Assembly (NCBI RefSeq): GCF_026914265.1
Contig: NC_069126.1
Coordinates: forward strand, 75,519,232 to 75,583,231
Length of the DNA: 64,000 bases
Source: Mya arenaria
Lineage: Eukaryota; Mollusca; Bivalvia; Myida; Myidae
Direction: 5' to 3'
Shown here: positions 34,710 through 46,718 of the stretch, one piece after another
Layout of the letters: the number at the start of each line of letters is the position of its first letter
Numbering within the stretch: position 1 is the stretch's first letter
Translations under genes and position numbers: made by a program
Notes under the pieces: model-generated
What the model was told of the DNA's origin: nothing
Databases searched by the model: none
Seen by the model: the letters and a program-made list of their open reading frames with translations, nothing else

Positions 34710-37700
34710 CTAACAAAAGAACAAAAGACAATTAAGAGGAAAGACATATACTATGAAAAGCAAACTGAATAAGAAATAATATATATATACATTTTGAGTT
34801 CAAGCTGTTCATGTGTTTTTTAACGGATTACAACTTAGTTTCAATCAATACAGTATGAATTCCAACAAATCAAACACTTAATTACCTGAACAGTCCATTA
34901 CAAGGTCTGAACCTTCTCCGAGCGTGGTTTTCCCCGATGGACACAGTTTGCATGACAACTGAGCGTCCTTGTCCTGATAGAATCCCACAGGGCAGGGCTC
35001 GCAGTAGTCAACGTTAAGATATGAACCGCTGCCACACGGAACTGCAATAGGGATGCAAAGCGTTAAGCTTGAATATGAAACTACAATAATTGTTATTTTA
35101 AGACATAGAGGAGTTAACACGTTTAAAGTAGTCTTTATCTGCAGTGCATGGCACTTGTGTCTTTGTAGGTTATCAATTGGAACATATTTATTATTTGTAT
35201 TCATTAACTGCATTAACTGGCTAATAGGAAAGAACACAAGTAATATCACGTCCTTACTAATCCATGATTGTATCATTTTGATCTGATTACGTGTTTAAAA
35301 TGCAAGAATGGCATACTTATGAAAGTATTGAATAACATGTAATGCCAACTTACCACAATAATAACTGACTCGTGTGTAACCTTTCTCACATTCGGCGTTG
35401 CCATGTACATCAGTTTGGTTGAGGTCAAGTTCATAGCTTTTTTCAAGCACATCGACGGTAAACTGCCCTTGATAGACCTCATCTTTGATTTTGTTGAAAA
35501 CGGATTCTAATTCCACTGCCACTTCTTCAACATTTCCTACACCGATATCACCTTAATTATTACACTGTTCTTGAAATACTAATCTAATTAACGTTAATAT
35601 TACGATATTGCCACATTCATATTTAATGAGAGCGTGACGTTAAATCATTCAAAACACATAATATGGACTGGTAATTTGTACTAGTTTACCATCTTTAGGC
35701 GCCCTGGCTACTTCCAAGATAAATCCAGCATTTTCAATTGAGCGCTTCTTCCGTGCATTGTCATCGCAACTTGATATGGAAAGTTCCGTAACAGTACAAT
35801 TTTTTATTCTTATGCATGGAATGGTGTCAACAATTTCTCGGACTTTATCTAAAATTGTCTGTTTCACGTCAGTTTCCACGCGCTTAGAACTACATACCAA
35901 TTCTTTGTATCTGGCCGAATAAACTATACTGATGGATGGTGGTATAAGTACTTCTAAAATAAGGAAGAACAGAACATTAACTCAAAAGGCAATTAATTTA
36001 TGCGATAGATACAATTAATTCTGCAAATTATGTTAAAAAGGTAAAACAGACTTCTCGAAGATTGACTTCCGATCGAATTCCAAATTACGATATGTTTTCA
36101 TAAAGGAATATGTTCAAATCAAAAACAGAATTACCTTTGCATTTTGGTAGACGTCGTGTAGGATTTGCGTTGGTTTCGAAGTTCCATACACTAAAGGTGT
36201 TTGCTCCACAGTAATACATGCCCATGGGCTCACTATCAAAGTCAAAACCAGCATTGCATGCAATTGTACAATTGATCGTTTCTGAGGAATTCACACATTC
36301 TGCGGACCCATTTACTGGAGCTATGAAGTCAGGACATACTGTAAAAATGCGATATACAATAGTTATTTTCCAATATTTTTACTTAAAACATGTACATGTA
36401 AATATATTTCTATGCTACAGGACTATTTATGTTAGTGTTTTACTTCCTTAAATATACCCTTACTGGCGTCATATATACCGGTCGGGGCTTCGTACACAAG
36501 AGACGAACGCTCGAGTGTGGTGTGGTTAATAAAGTGGAAGCTACAAGGAAAAGCCCAGTAGCAAATGTACAAAGTACCAATGACAAAGGTGTTGTTCAAC
36601 GGCATAACGCTCTGGTCAAAACCAGCAAAAAACGGACAAGCACAACGTACACACAACACAGATAGACCATGCATTAAAGAGCATGTATTTATCATAAAGT
36701 GTTGGGTCAATGCCCTGAAACAGTCATCGAAACACGAATCGAAAGAACAAAACATTACATATGTCGAAACATGTATCAATAACTCCTATTATTGTAGTTA
36801 GAAACATGGAGAACGTTGTCAAAAGTCCGTTCCGTGTTTTTATGCATTGAAATTCAGTGTTTCGGTTTCGGATTTTTAAAATATATCCGATTTCAATTCT
36901 GTCATTCCGATTGTAAATGTTGAGAAGTATTGTAGAAGTATCTTTGTGATGGCAAGGCAAAGTCTTTCTTGTAAAATTACCATACATTACAGATTTCCAC
37001 TACTTTCTTGTATATTAAAAAATTAATCGGGCTACAAGGATTATAACCTCGACCATGAGACTAATCTTAATAAATCGGATAACGTCACTTGTGTAAGAAG
37101 GAAGTGATCTATTAAACTGTTATTTACGCCAGCCCCTTTTTATGATACTGGAAATTCCATTATTTTCATTTTAAGGAAACTGTAAGTGGACCATCCAAGT
37201 ATCATTCCTGTGATATTTTGTTGCAATTGGCCTAGTGGTTAAGGAGGAAGATTTCTTTGGAGGAAAATGTTGACACCAGACGATTGACAATGGACGACGG
37301 ACAGTCCCCCTATCACAAAGGCTCATCCTTGAGAAATCCATGTTTATGCAACACCTGCACTCTTCATTTTGGAAAAACATAATCAGTCCGACATGAGAAT
37401 GTAGATATGATACTTCAATTCCAAAGCTTGCAGAAATGTGACCTTTACGAATTTACCTGGACAATCAGTGTTATTGCAATCTTTTGCATCTATATCTTCT
37501 CCAACACACGTTTTGCCTCCATTGTCTGGTGTAGGGTTGTTACACAGACGTTTTCTTGTCACTATACCATCTCCACAGGTTCTCGTACATTCTGACCAGT
37601 TTCCCCATGTACTCCACTTCCCATGTGCTTTGGTACAATAGTTTAATTCAATGAAATGTATTTTACACACAAATTATCATAAGTTTTGATGCAAATAACG

Positions 37701-40700
37701 TTAGCGTTGGAGAAGATTAAAAAAGTATAAAATACATAAATAAATGTATTCATAACTTTGAAAAAGAGTGGACGTCTGAATTCTTGAAAGATGACAACGA
37801 ATACGCTAGAAATAACACAACAGGTGAAACAACGTACTCATTTCTACTTGCTCCGTTCATACACACGTTTATGACACAATCATCAATATTGATTTTGCAC
37901 TGTGGCCCAGAATATCCCGAGTCGCAGGAACAACTAAAGCCCCCAATAGTGTCCGTACAAGAACCATGGATACAGGGGCTCGATCGGCAGTTATCGTAGT
38001 CTGATAGGTAATGCACATGTTATGAAAGTGAAAAGTGATTATACTTCATGTAATAAGCAAACAAATAAATTACAATCCTTAACAATGACAGTACTTCTTC
38101 CTTAATGTTTGGATAACTTGTAGGTATTAATTAAAAATTCGGGCTGTATGCCGTCCTTTGTAATTCATTATGAAATAATGTGTTATTATATATGTTCATG
38201 TTTTCGGACTGTATGCGGTCCCTTGTATTTCATCAAGGAATAAAACATTTTCATATATATGCTCACTGTTCACAAATTTTTACTAAAAATAACTCTTTGC
38301 GTTATTGAGTTTGAACCAGGCTAAACATTGTTAATGTGATAGTTCAGAGCAAAGTAAATATCGACACCCTATACAGTATCTTTGTTAAGGATTTGATCAG
38401 ATCCCATACCATCACATTTACTAGGCAGCTCTGTGTACGCGTCTTTGAAAAGAGCTCCGTCAACATCTTGCCAAAGGAATATATCCCCGTGTTCATTTGG
38501 AAAACAACGTGATCCGGATGTGATGTGTTTCGATCCACGCCATATATTTAACTGGGAAAATGAGCTATGATTCAAAGAATCTGAAATGTTAACGATTTAG
38601 AGAGATATTCGGATGTAAGATTATTTATAATATCATTATAATATCAGGAAATGTATAATTTCATTTAAACGTTTTTTTTTTATATAACACTTGTTTTTAA
38701 CCCGACCCAATACCTTAAAATTATGCACATTACCTGACTCCATAACCAATGTCATTATATCTATCCCCGTGCAACTGTTGTTGAAACTAAGTATTGCTGT
38801 CAAATATCCATCTATATAAATGGACGATGTGCAGTTTACAAATTCAAAGACGAGTTGGTGCCATCTCTCATCGAAAATGATGTTGTTGTCAAAGGTTTTA
38901 CATCTGCAAGAATATGTATATAATATTGAATTATAAACACAAGTAAATTTAAGATGAACAGCAAAACAAATTCAATGAGTTTTGCTAACTCAAAGGTAAT
39001 CGAAACGTATAACGATCGGATAAATTTCAAACACATATTGTGGCTTAAACAGCTTAGACTAAGTTTACTATTTACGACAAGCATATAGTATTGATATATT
39101 TAACCTGGTTTGCATGCAAACTTTCTCCATGTCATTGATTGCCAATTCTTCCTGTCCTTTTTCATTTAAAAACTTGACACTTGCTACCTTCCGATCGATT
39201 GATGGAAGAATCCAGGCACTCATCGTAAAACTTCTCATTGTTGCATTTTGTTTCAAATTTACTTCAACCGTTGAATTCATACCAATAAAAGTTAAGTCGA
39301 ACTCTAAGGATAAAATCATTGTTTGTTTTAATATGTAAAAGTACCCATGTTACTTTTTAAATGAACTTTGTTTTACTAATTTCGACTTATTAGTATATCC
39401 ACATTGAACTATAATAAATAGACAACATAACAAAAAAGTCATTTTCTAACACATCACTAAATTAGCTACATAAAGCTTTTGAGCTTTGCTCTCGTATATA
39501 ATAAGAGCATATTTAAGTCATGGTAGCTGATTTAAGACAACAGTTTGAAGTATAATGAACGGATTTGATATGTGATGTCCTCAATTTGACGTATTTAAAT
39601 AAAATGCAGAGTTCCATAAAACGCATTTAACCAGTGTGAATCGATATCAATTCCTATCGCACATATATTTAAAGAATTCTTGTAACCTTGACATTCTGTA
39701 ATACTAGAAGCGCCGAAAGTTATTGTGGATCGTGAACCACGGCATCTGTGGCAACTTGTCTGGCCATATGACGTCTGGTAATGTCCAACATCACAGAGCG
39801 AACATGGTTCTAATCCATCAGTAGAAAACGATCCCGGGTCACATCCAACTAAAGTTACGCAGATGTGTGTACATTTAGACTTGAAAAAGCCGACATATTG
39901 ACAGCACAAGAAAAAAAGAGTATGAAAACTATTTGCATTTACACACGTTTATATACTCATTTATGAAGAGATATATCTCGATTTAAGCCACGTTCAATTG
40001 CAACTTACAAAGTTGATACCTTTATATTGGGTGGTACATATATCAAAAAAGCATTTAATCTTTCAATCTAAACACCTGTAAAAGTGTTATTCCAAACAAA
40101 ATGTAAAATTACCGTTACAATCAGCCGCATACGCTGAGCCTAGTGAGTGAGTAGTGAAAGCATAAGGGCAAGATATGCATTTTGACTCTCCGCTTTTATC
40201 CTGGTACGTTCCTTTTTGGCACAGTAAACACGTAGGTTCATTGTCGTAAATTTGTCCTTGATAGTACGTGCCCTCAGGACACTCAACTACAATTGGATAA
40301 AGGTACATGTTGAACTGGAGTAACTTAAACGTCGTAAGGTACACATACGTTTCTACTAGTTTTCATACTTACCAAAGAAGTAACTCATTTATTTTTTGAT
40401 TCAGATTTGACTTTACTAACTTAATTCATCAGCGTGGTATGAAAAATGCTGATCATTTTAATAATCGCGAAACATACCGCAATTTATACTTTGAGTAGAC
40501 TGAACAGATCCCTCGTAGCAGTGTACTTTAAAAGGTCCTACAGTAACGTTTACGGGTCGTGAACTATTTCCATATATTTTAACTGCATGTTCATTCACAC
40601 ATTTTCCTATATCTTTTATGATATTCCGATGCCTGTTTTGTATATCGGAAATATTGGTTATTGTTTTTAATTGTATATTGAAATTGATGGACAAGGAGCT

Positions 40701-43700
40701 AATGTTTTCTTGGTGGGAAGTTTCTCTCACTGCGCGTTTGCGGCGGTTAGAATCTCCACAGAAAATCTGAAATATAAGGGACGTATTATACATTTCGTTC
40801 TACAAGGTCAAATGATAACGAGTCTAAAATAAATATCTAGTCACATTACCTGCACGTTTTCAGGTCCACACTCACTATTGTCCGGACATGCCTCAGGTTG
40901 ATATAAACTTGACATCATCTGCTGAATAAAGTTCTTCGCTATTTGTTCCTGTGTGCTTTTGTCTGTGCAATCTCCATAATACAGATTTTGTACTTCGACA
41001 GGCATACTGAGAATGTGCGAATAACGCGCAGCTGAAACAAGCGTATAATTAAACAAAACTTTTAATATGAGAACAAAACGAGTCTAACGATGACACAGTG
41101 GTATCTCTTAAACATAAAAATACATCTTTAAAACGAAGCGTTCTTATCTATTAATTCTAAATATAAAATTCAAATCAAAGTAAGAAGCAGCTTGTGTGAT
41201 ACCTTTGCATGGTGTAAATTGCGGTAAAGTGGGCATCCAGTTTCCATCATCTGAACAAACATAGAGAGTTTCCAAATTTACTCTTGGTATTTCTGTTCCA
41301 TTTTGACACTGTGCTTGGCAAAATGATCCGCCTAGCCAATTGTCGCAAGCAAGCGCTCCATGTCTCGGTGGAGTTATTTTTAAACATTGGGATGTTTCTG
41401 AAAATATGCATATAATTTTTGCACATACACGCGCAGTGTAATTCACATTGTTTTCTGTTTACAAAGGCTTTTCACAATCAATATGGCAATCTTTTTTTTC
41501 TTAAGATTCGTAGAATAATTATTGTTTTTTAGTGTTATCAATGGTGCACAAAAGTTGCCGAATGTAACAATGATTTTCATAGTAATGGTTAGTAATAAAT
41601 AAACAATACGTTTGCAGGTAGACTGCCCATCGTCATTCCAATTCCATTGACCATACAGTCCTTTTGCACTTTGGTCCCAGGTGACTACGCTAGTGCCTTG
41701 GAGCGTCTTTCCCGGCTCACACGATATTTCACATATTGAGCCAGTTCTAGTGCCATTTGGGCACTGAACTCTTACAAATGGTGTGGGATAAATTCTCGAA
41801 CATTTGATATCTGTAAAAGTAACATTTATTCATCAAGAAATATATTTTGTGTAGGATCCGTTCAAAGTACGTGAAACTTGAAGACATTCAGGAGGAGATT
41901 TGACATATATGCATGTATGTTTTTTGTTAATGCATCACACTAGCCTACAGTGCATACTAATGTTTTAATTTACACTCTCGAAGAACTTCGTTTTCAGCAT
42001 AAAAACCCGCATGTGCCTTACACCGTAATAGTTTGATCGACAAAGATCATACATTTAAATGTTTACCTCGAACAATGACAGTGAACTGGCAGTTTCTGCC
42101 TCTGTTTCCCGCAGCATCAAAAACGCCATATACGATATCGTATTTTCCCGGCAGCACCCGTGTGCCTGGTGCGTAGCCGCTGATAAGGGTTACATTCACT
42201 GCTGTATTGCTATTGTCAGTAGCAGATGGTTCTTCCATATCACTCGTGATGTTTTCGAAGCTCTCTCTGTCCCGGCGACTAACGTACTTGGACACGTTTT
42301 AAACACGGTTGGTTCAACGTCTACGTATCATATATCATTTTTGTTCATACTTTATACACATTTTTATATAAGATGAAATATATTTTGTGTTTTTAAGAAA
42401 TCATCACTTACATTTTACTCAGGAATCAGTTGAAATATATATTGTTTATCCACTTTTAAGGTCCTGATTTTGCTTCGTTAAAAACGTTTAAGACTTTAGC
42501 TGAGTGTTCTAACAGTCTGATTACATTTATGGCATTGATGCAATTAATTAAATAAAATTGAAGGGCGAAGTTTCTTTTATTCTAAAACATTCGTTCAATG
42601 TGCAGTGAAGGTTTTTATAGTTCTACACAGAATTCAGTTAATTATTGTTAGTTACCTTAGGGTTAAGTGGAATGGTAAAAACAAAGGTGAAAAGCAACCT
42701 ACCTATACAGGCAGGCTCTCCGTTCTTTCTCCAGCGTTTTTCCTTGGAACAAACTAAGGCTTTAGCAACGTGTTGTGGCATGTCAAACCCATCCAATGTG
42801 CAATCATAGGAACACACACTTTGAAAACTCGTCCCCTTTGTGCATTGAGGTAAACCTGCTCCTTCAATGCTCGGAAGTAAAGGACACTTCCAAGCTTGAA
42901 AAGAAGCACATATTGAATAAAAGTAACATTTATGGTTTTTAAGTGTTAGAAAACTGTAATTGTGGAATCACGAATAGGTACAATGGATAGTAATGTAAAT
43001 AAAAGCATTTTTTGTTTTTAATGTTTTTGAATCATTATAATTATATTTGAAGTACTTCCATAATTTATGTTTATAAATAATATATCAAATAGATTATTGC
43101 GCACACTATCCAAATGCTACATGGTTGTTGCGGAATACAACGGCGTTATACCAATTAAGGACAAATGTTGTTCAATTATTTATTTTACTATTTACCATTG
43201 TGGCACGAATTAACAAGTTTATATTGTTTTTCCAAAGCTGACCGCACTTCATGTATTTCAAGTTTAGATTCACTTATTCGCAAGGGTAACCGTTTTTCTT
43301 GTAATATGATGCATGGTATGTACTACTCAAACTCTGAACATATTGCATATTGCTGTTTAACTTTACACAAAAACTCTCAAATATAATTATGTCTACTTTG
43401 TTGACGTAACAATTAAGGCTTATCAACGTACGCTTAGACGTACAAGTACCGAAAAAAGGGTAGCGAAACCAAACGTATACCAGTGAGTGTACAACTTGAA
43501 CGATAGTTTAGTTCAACCAAAATGAATCAATAGTTACAATATTAAAAACATAAGCATCATACAAGTACAAACATTTTACATTGCTACCATATTGCTGAAA
43601 CAACACGTAGACTTACGTTTACAAGAAGGAGCATTAGTTCCCGACCACATGTTGTTTCTCTGACATATTCGGACGGTCTCACCAACGAGGTCGAATCCTT

Positions 43701-45789
43701 CATAACACCCATACCTGCACCAGGCTTCCAGTACAAACTCTGTGCTTGGATGACAGATAAAGTATCCATTTGTAATTGTCGTAGGTTTCGGACATCGCAC
43801 CACTGCAAAATTAGAAGAGTAATCATCTCTGGCTTTAACGACAACATAACATATTTTTAAATAAAGTCGCATTTGGTTTTATTAGTATTCCGATTATGAA
43901 ACCTTGAAATAACAGACGCATAGTTTTATTTTGACTTATTTATAGACATAACTTCAATAATATGATCCTTATTTCGCCAGTAGTTCCTATGAAGATTATA
44001 AGTGGGGTGTTTTTACTTGTGTTTTTATCCATTTAGACTATGGTAAGGGTGATACAATAAATAAACTTACATTCAGCATTGATAGCAACGTCGCATCTGG
44101 CCCAGTTCCCCTGTCTGTCCTTTGCTTCATATGTAACTGTTGTTGGGCCCTCTTTAAAATGGCGTCCGGATGGTCGCCCATTGAGTCGTATTGCCCTTAA
44201 TATTTTGAAATAGTTTTATGGTGTTGGATGCATTAACGTTCCAATAACAATGTATACGAGCAAACGTGTAAACATTCGTAAATTAACCGTATCGACACAC
44301 AACATAAATACTTAAATTTGTATACACTGTCAACAATGGTTACGTTAGCAGCGACGTTTAATAGTTTCAATATCAAATATTTATATAATCACTTTTCTTA
44401 TACTATCCAATCTATCCCCGAATAATTCATTTAACTACATAGTAACTACAAATGTTTATTCTGCTATGGGTCAGACGTTTCCCACTACATTTAAGTCATA
44501 ATGTCATATACCAAAATAATCAATATAGAAAATTCGTAATTCATATTCAATTCATTAACTTCTTCCATGATATTTACCTGATTGTCCCATCTCTGTCGTC
44601 TTCGGCTGTTGGTTCTGACCAAAACACTTTTCTGTATGTTTGAAATGGTTCTATTTCTCCATATCTGATCTTATCACCGTCGGGACAAACTAGTTTTGGA
44701 GGGTTTGTGTCTGCAATTACTCATCATCTCAGTTTGGTACAATTGTATTTTTAACACAAACAACACAATAACTACTAAAGTCATGACAATATCCTGTACT
44801 CATAATAAACTAATAATTGGAAATATCACCTAGAACGTCCACTAATCATAATACTTGTACAATGAAGTATACAACATTTTTAGTATTATGATTATACGTT
44901 ATAAATAAAACACGCATGGATTTAAACGTTCTTGTTACCAGACAAAGATTTTGTAAATTACGTCAATTTTCAATAAGATAAAGTCTTAACGGCTGACTTT
45001 AACGATTTTTGAGAGCTATTGAATGGGCTTTTTTCAAAAAGTACCTCTTGGACGTGGTCTGTTCCACAAACAGCTGAACAAGGTCATAAGACACCCAAGT
45101 GCATCCAAAAACCCTCGCTTGCCTCGTGGATGACTTAGCGCGTCAAATGATGCTGAGTGATTTTCAAGAAGCGCTAAATGTACATACAATGACAGTGATA
45201 CGAAAAAACAAATTTTAAACACATTATTTGAAAACTACGAACGAATGTTATAACGGCAATGCTTCTGTTATGAGTTTCAATTACTAAATGCAATTTAAGA
45301 GCTTTAATAAATCATTGCATTTTAAATTATATGAGATTATGATTACAAACCTGTGTTTTCAACCCATTTTCCGTCGACGCATTTAAATTGGTAATGTCGT
45401 CCTTGGCTGGTAACTCGACATTGGAAGTTGTCTGTTTTCGTGAGTTCCATTCCGTTGTGAAACATTATTGTGTCCTCATCGTTACAAGACACTAATTCAC
45501 CTTCCAAATCGTTGATGTCACAACACTTTATTAAATGAAATATGAGATTATGTGTACAATTTTAAACAAAAGTACAAAGTATCCAGACTGGTAATTAATT
45601 GTATTTTTTAATCGATCAGTTATACACATTACTGCTTACCGTCCGTGTAACAAAACGAAAAAAGGGAAGGGAATTCACCTAAAAAACAACAATGAAAAAT
45701 ACAAATAACAACAACAACAACAAAATGATACTAACCTTATAAAGTTGAACAAGTATAATAAAATACGCTAGTTTCACTTTAAGCACCAT
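33797..45789 (-). CDS. R1: large modular transmembrane protein (sushi/HYR/GCC2/LamG/EGF/TSP1)
   Basis: A 27-exon minus-strand gene model, about 1490 residues. Exon blocks are described in separate entries. Every internal junction has GT..AG ends and matching phase, nearly all phase 1, as expected for shuffled extracellular modules. It begins with a signal peptide (MVLKVKLAYFIILVQLYK) and ends with one membrane helix and a 65-residue cytoplasmic tail; an AATAAA (minus) lies at 33667-33672, 125 bases after the stop. Domain content resembles SVEP1 and related invertebrate surface proteins, but the VWA domain is absent and a transmembrane anchor is present, so no gene symbol is assigned. One base is missing from the HYR2 exon (42067-42320), which shifts the frame. 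Cell-surface adhesion or immune recognition is an inference from domain type only. Confidence 0.88.
34419..34475 (+). repeat. ACTACAG repeat family, short copy 5 (R1 intron)
   Basis: ATGAAAACTACAGCGACATG and the following GCCCAGTAGACAAAAATTC match the start of copies 1-4; similarity stops after about 55 bases. It lies in the last intron of R1, opposite to the gene's direction. Confidence 0.55.
34886..36338 (-). CDS. R1 exons 21-24: sushi, second furin module, GCC2/GCC3
   Basis: Exon 21 (36135-36338) is a sushi/CCP domain. Exons 22-23 (35690-35953, 35354-35536) form a module with three spaced cysteines, then A-R-K-K-R-S (furin site), then a predicted strand (GFILEVARAP), helix and strand, and two closing cysteines. 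Exon 24 (34886-35041) is a GCC2/GCC3 (ephrin-receptor-like cysteine-rich) domain with CEPCPVGFYQDKDAQLSC. R3 has the same order at 61726-63773, except that its furin site is lost. Confidence 0.88.
36540..36665 (+). repeat. Diverged relative of the ACTACAG repeat (R1 intron)
   Basis: CTACAAGGAAAAGCCCAGTAGC followed by a block around GGCATAACGCTCTGG and AACACAG has the same order of short motifs as the ACTACAG family but is clearly diverged. Boundaries are uncertain. Confidence 0.35.
37226..37340 (+). repeat. Candidate tRNA-derived SINE fragment (R1 intron)
   Basis: TGGCCTAGTGGTTAAGG at 37228 fits a tRNA A box, and a downstream stretch ACAATGGACGACGGACAG with CACAAAGGCTCATCCTTGAG resembles simple interspersed tails common in bivalve genomes. 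No convincing B box is visible, so the call is weak. Confidence 0.35.
37457..38000 (-). CDS. R1 exons 19-20: EGF plus half EGF, then TSP1
   Basis: Exon 19 (37848-38000) encodes a full EGF (SSPCIHGSCTDTIGGFSCSC) and only the first two cysteines of a second one (DDCVINVCMNGA). Exon 20 (37457-37627) is a thrombospondin type-1 repeat with WSTWGNWSECTRTC and RKRLCNNP; its W-x-x-W-x-x-W is the C-mannosylation motif. The donor after the half EGF (GTAGAA) keeps phase 1. R3 has both EGFs complete, so R1 appears to have lost the second half of its EGF2. Confidence 0.85.
38410..39303 (-). CDS. R1 exons 16-18: LamG/pentraxin-like domain
   Basis: Exons 39105-39303, 38734-38903 and 38410-38580 together form a concanavalin-like fold of the laminin-G/pentraxin kind: SFTMSAWILPSIDRK, then DERWHQLVFEFVNCTSSIYI, then DGYLTA. 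The W-H-x-L and I-Y-I-D-G patterns are diagnostic for this fold. It aligns with three exons of R3 (58793-59677) that have the same intron phases 2 and 1. Confidence 0.8.
39687..40286 (-). CDS. R1 exons 14-15: two GCC2/GCC3 domains
   Basis: Exon 14 (40113-40286) and exon 15 (39687-39848) each encode one cysteine-rich repeat of the GCC2/GCC3 (ephrin-receptor-like) type, with CQKGTYQDKSGESKC and CDVGHYQTSYGQTSC as diagnostic cores. Both are phase 1 to 1. Confidence 0.9.
40478..41031 (-). CDS. R1 exons 12-13: first furin module
   Basis: Exon 12 (40850-41031) carries the helix-rich part with cysteines (YYGDCTDKSTQEQIAKNF ... CPDNSEC) and ends in phase 0. Exon 13 (40478-40766) continues F-C-G-D-S-N-R-R-K-R-A, a strong furin site, then strands and a helix, and closes with two cysteines. 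It always precedes GCC2/GCC3 repeats. The same arrangement occurs in R3 exon 11. I know no named family for it; a SEA-like or ferredoxin-like fold is possible. Confidence 0.85.
41203..42894 (-). CDS. R1 exons 8-11: sushi, HYR2, sushi, sushi
   Basis: Exons 42703-42894, 41610-41810 and 41203-41397 are sushi/CCP domains (four-cysteine pattern, G-x-W near the end). Exon 9 (42067-42320) is a HYR domain, with TCPSTLVAGT at its start in one frame and EEPSATDNSN, ISGYAPGTRVLPGKYDIVYG and DAAGNRGRNCQFTV in another. Its length is 254, where neighbours predict 255, so a single base is missing near 42232. All exons are phase 1 to 1. Confidence 0.85.
43617..45789 (-). CDS. R1 exons 1-7: signal peptide, sushi-like module, basic exon, HYR1, sushi
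   Basis: Exon 1 (45736-45789) is the signal peptide. Exon 2 (45640-45678) is a 13-codon microexon that could be skipped, since both its ends are phase 0. Exon 3 (45351-45525) is a cysteine-rich sushi-like module. Exon 4 (45045-45173) carries R-G-K-R followed by a hydrophobic stretch (GFLDALGCLMTLFSCLW). Exons 5-6 (44578-44710, 44071-44195) form a HYR domain split by a phase-2 intron. Exon 7 (43617-43802) is a sushi domain. The R3 start shows the same series. Confidence 0.82.
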
Positions 45790-46204
45790 GATTTGAACAG
45801 CATAATTTCATGAAAACACTAGTCAGGAATACTTAAATCCTAATGGTAAGGTTTCAAACCTGTTATCAATAGATAAATATTCAAATCAGAATCGCTCAAC
45901 CAATCACCTTTTCATGTTATTGATTCTCCGAGAGAGGCGTAGTAAGAAGGTATGTCGCTTTAATATAAGCATTTGATGTTTGCGTTCATGTAAGGGCGCA
46001 CGTTTAATTTTATCTGAAATTATTGTAGCCTTTTCACCTTCTTTTTCTTAATTTAAATAATCACAGCATCTCAACTTTAAGAGTTGATATCCATTTCGTT
46101 TAAACTGTATGCATTATACAAATGTATTTACTGTATAGACTAATATTAGTGTTGTTTGTTTTAATTTTATCGTAAATTACTTTGTTATACTCAGTGTATT
46201 CTAA

Positions 46205-46305
46205 CACGGGCCCTTAATTAGTGTCCCAATGTTCTCGCATTGAGGGTCATTTCGACCATTCCTTTGTGCCTCTAAACGGGGTTTATATTTGAGTTTAAGA
46301 CTGCT
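46205..46305 (+). repeat. CTAAACGGGG repeat, copy b
   Basis: GTGCCTCTAAACGGGGTTTA followed by TATTTGAG matches the segment near 26598 almost base for base; the preceding TTGAGGGTCATTTCGACC is not obviously shared. Confidence 0.45.
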
Positions 46306-46494
46306 GGGTTGTTGATTGTTGTGTTCATTGAAAAACAAAAACAAAAATAACAAAATATTGACCAAACCGAAAACGTAGAACAAATCTTGCAAGCCATTAA
46401 ATAAAACAGACTTTTAATACAAATACAAACTGACGATACGATAGTGGTCATAGGTACAGTAAACATATTCAAGTGCGAGTTTTGTAACTTAAGT

Positions 46495-46718
46495 TAAGGA
46501 TAAGAGTGGCGCTAATCTGTTAACCAGTCTGAATGAAGATGTCAAACATAATGATATAAGCAAAATAGCCTTTGACACTGTAGAAGACATTGATATAGAA
46601 GCGTGTGAAGAACATTGTTTACGAGATACTCACGATGACGTTGTCCAATTATATCAAAGGATAGATAAAATTTATATTCGATTCCCAAGAAGGAAGTTCA
46701 CTTGTATGTTTTTTCATT
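46495..46718 (+). other. Orphan open stretch, possible exon or gene remnant
   Basis: A plus-strand frame is open for about 75 codons with coding-like composition (acidic: LTSLNEDVKHNDISKIAFD, then IDIEACEEHCLRDTHDD and a basic end RFPRRKFT). It ends in T followed by GTATGT, a good splice donor, and a possible acceptor (AACTTAAG) precedes it. No partner exons were found nearby and I do not recognise the protein. Confidence 0.3.
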
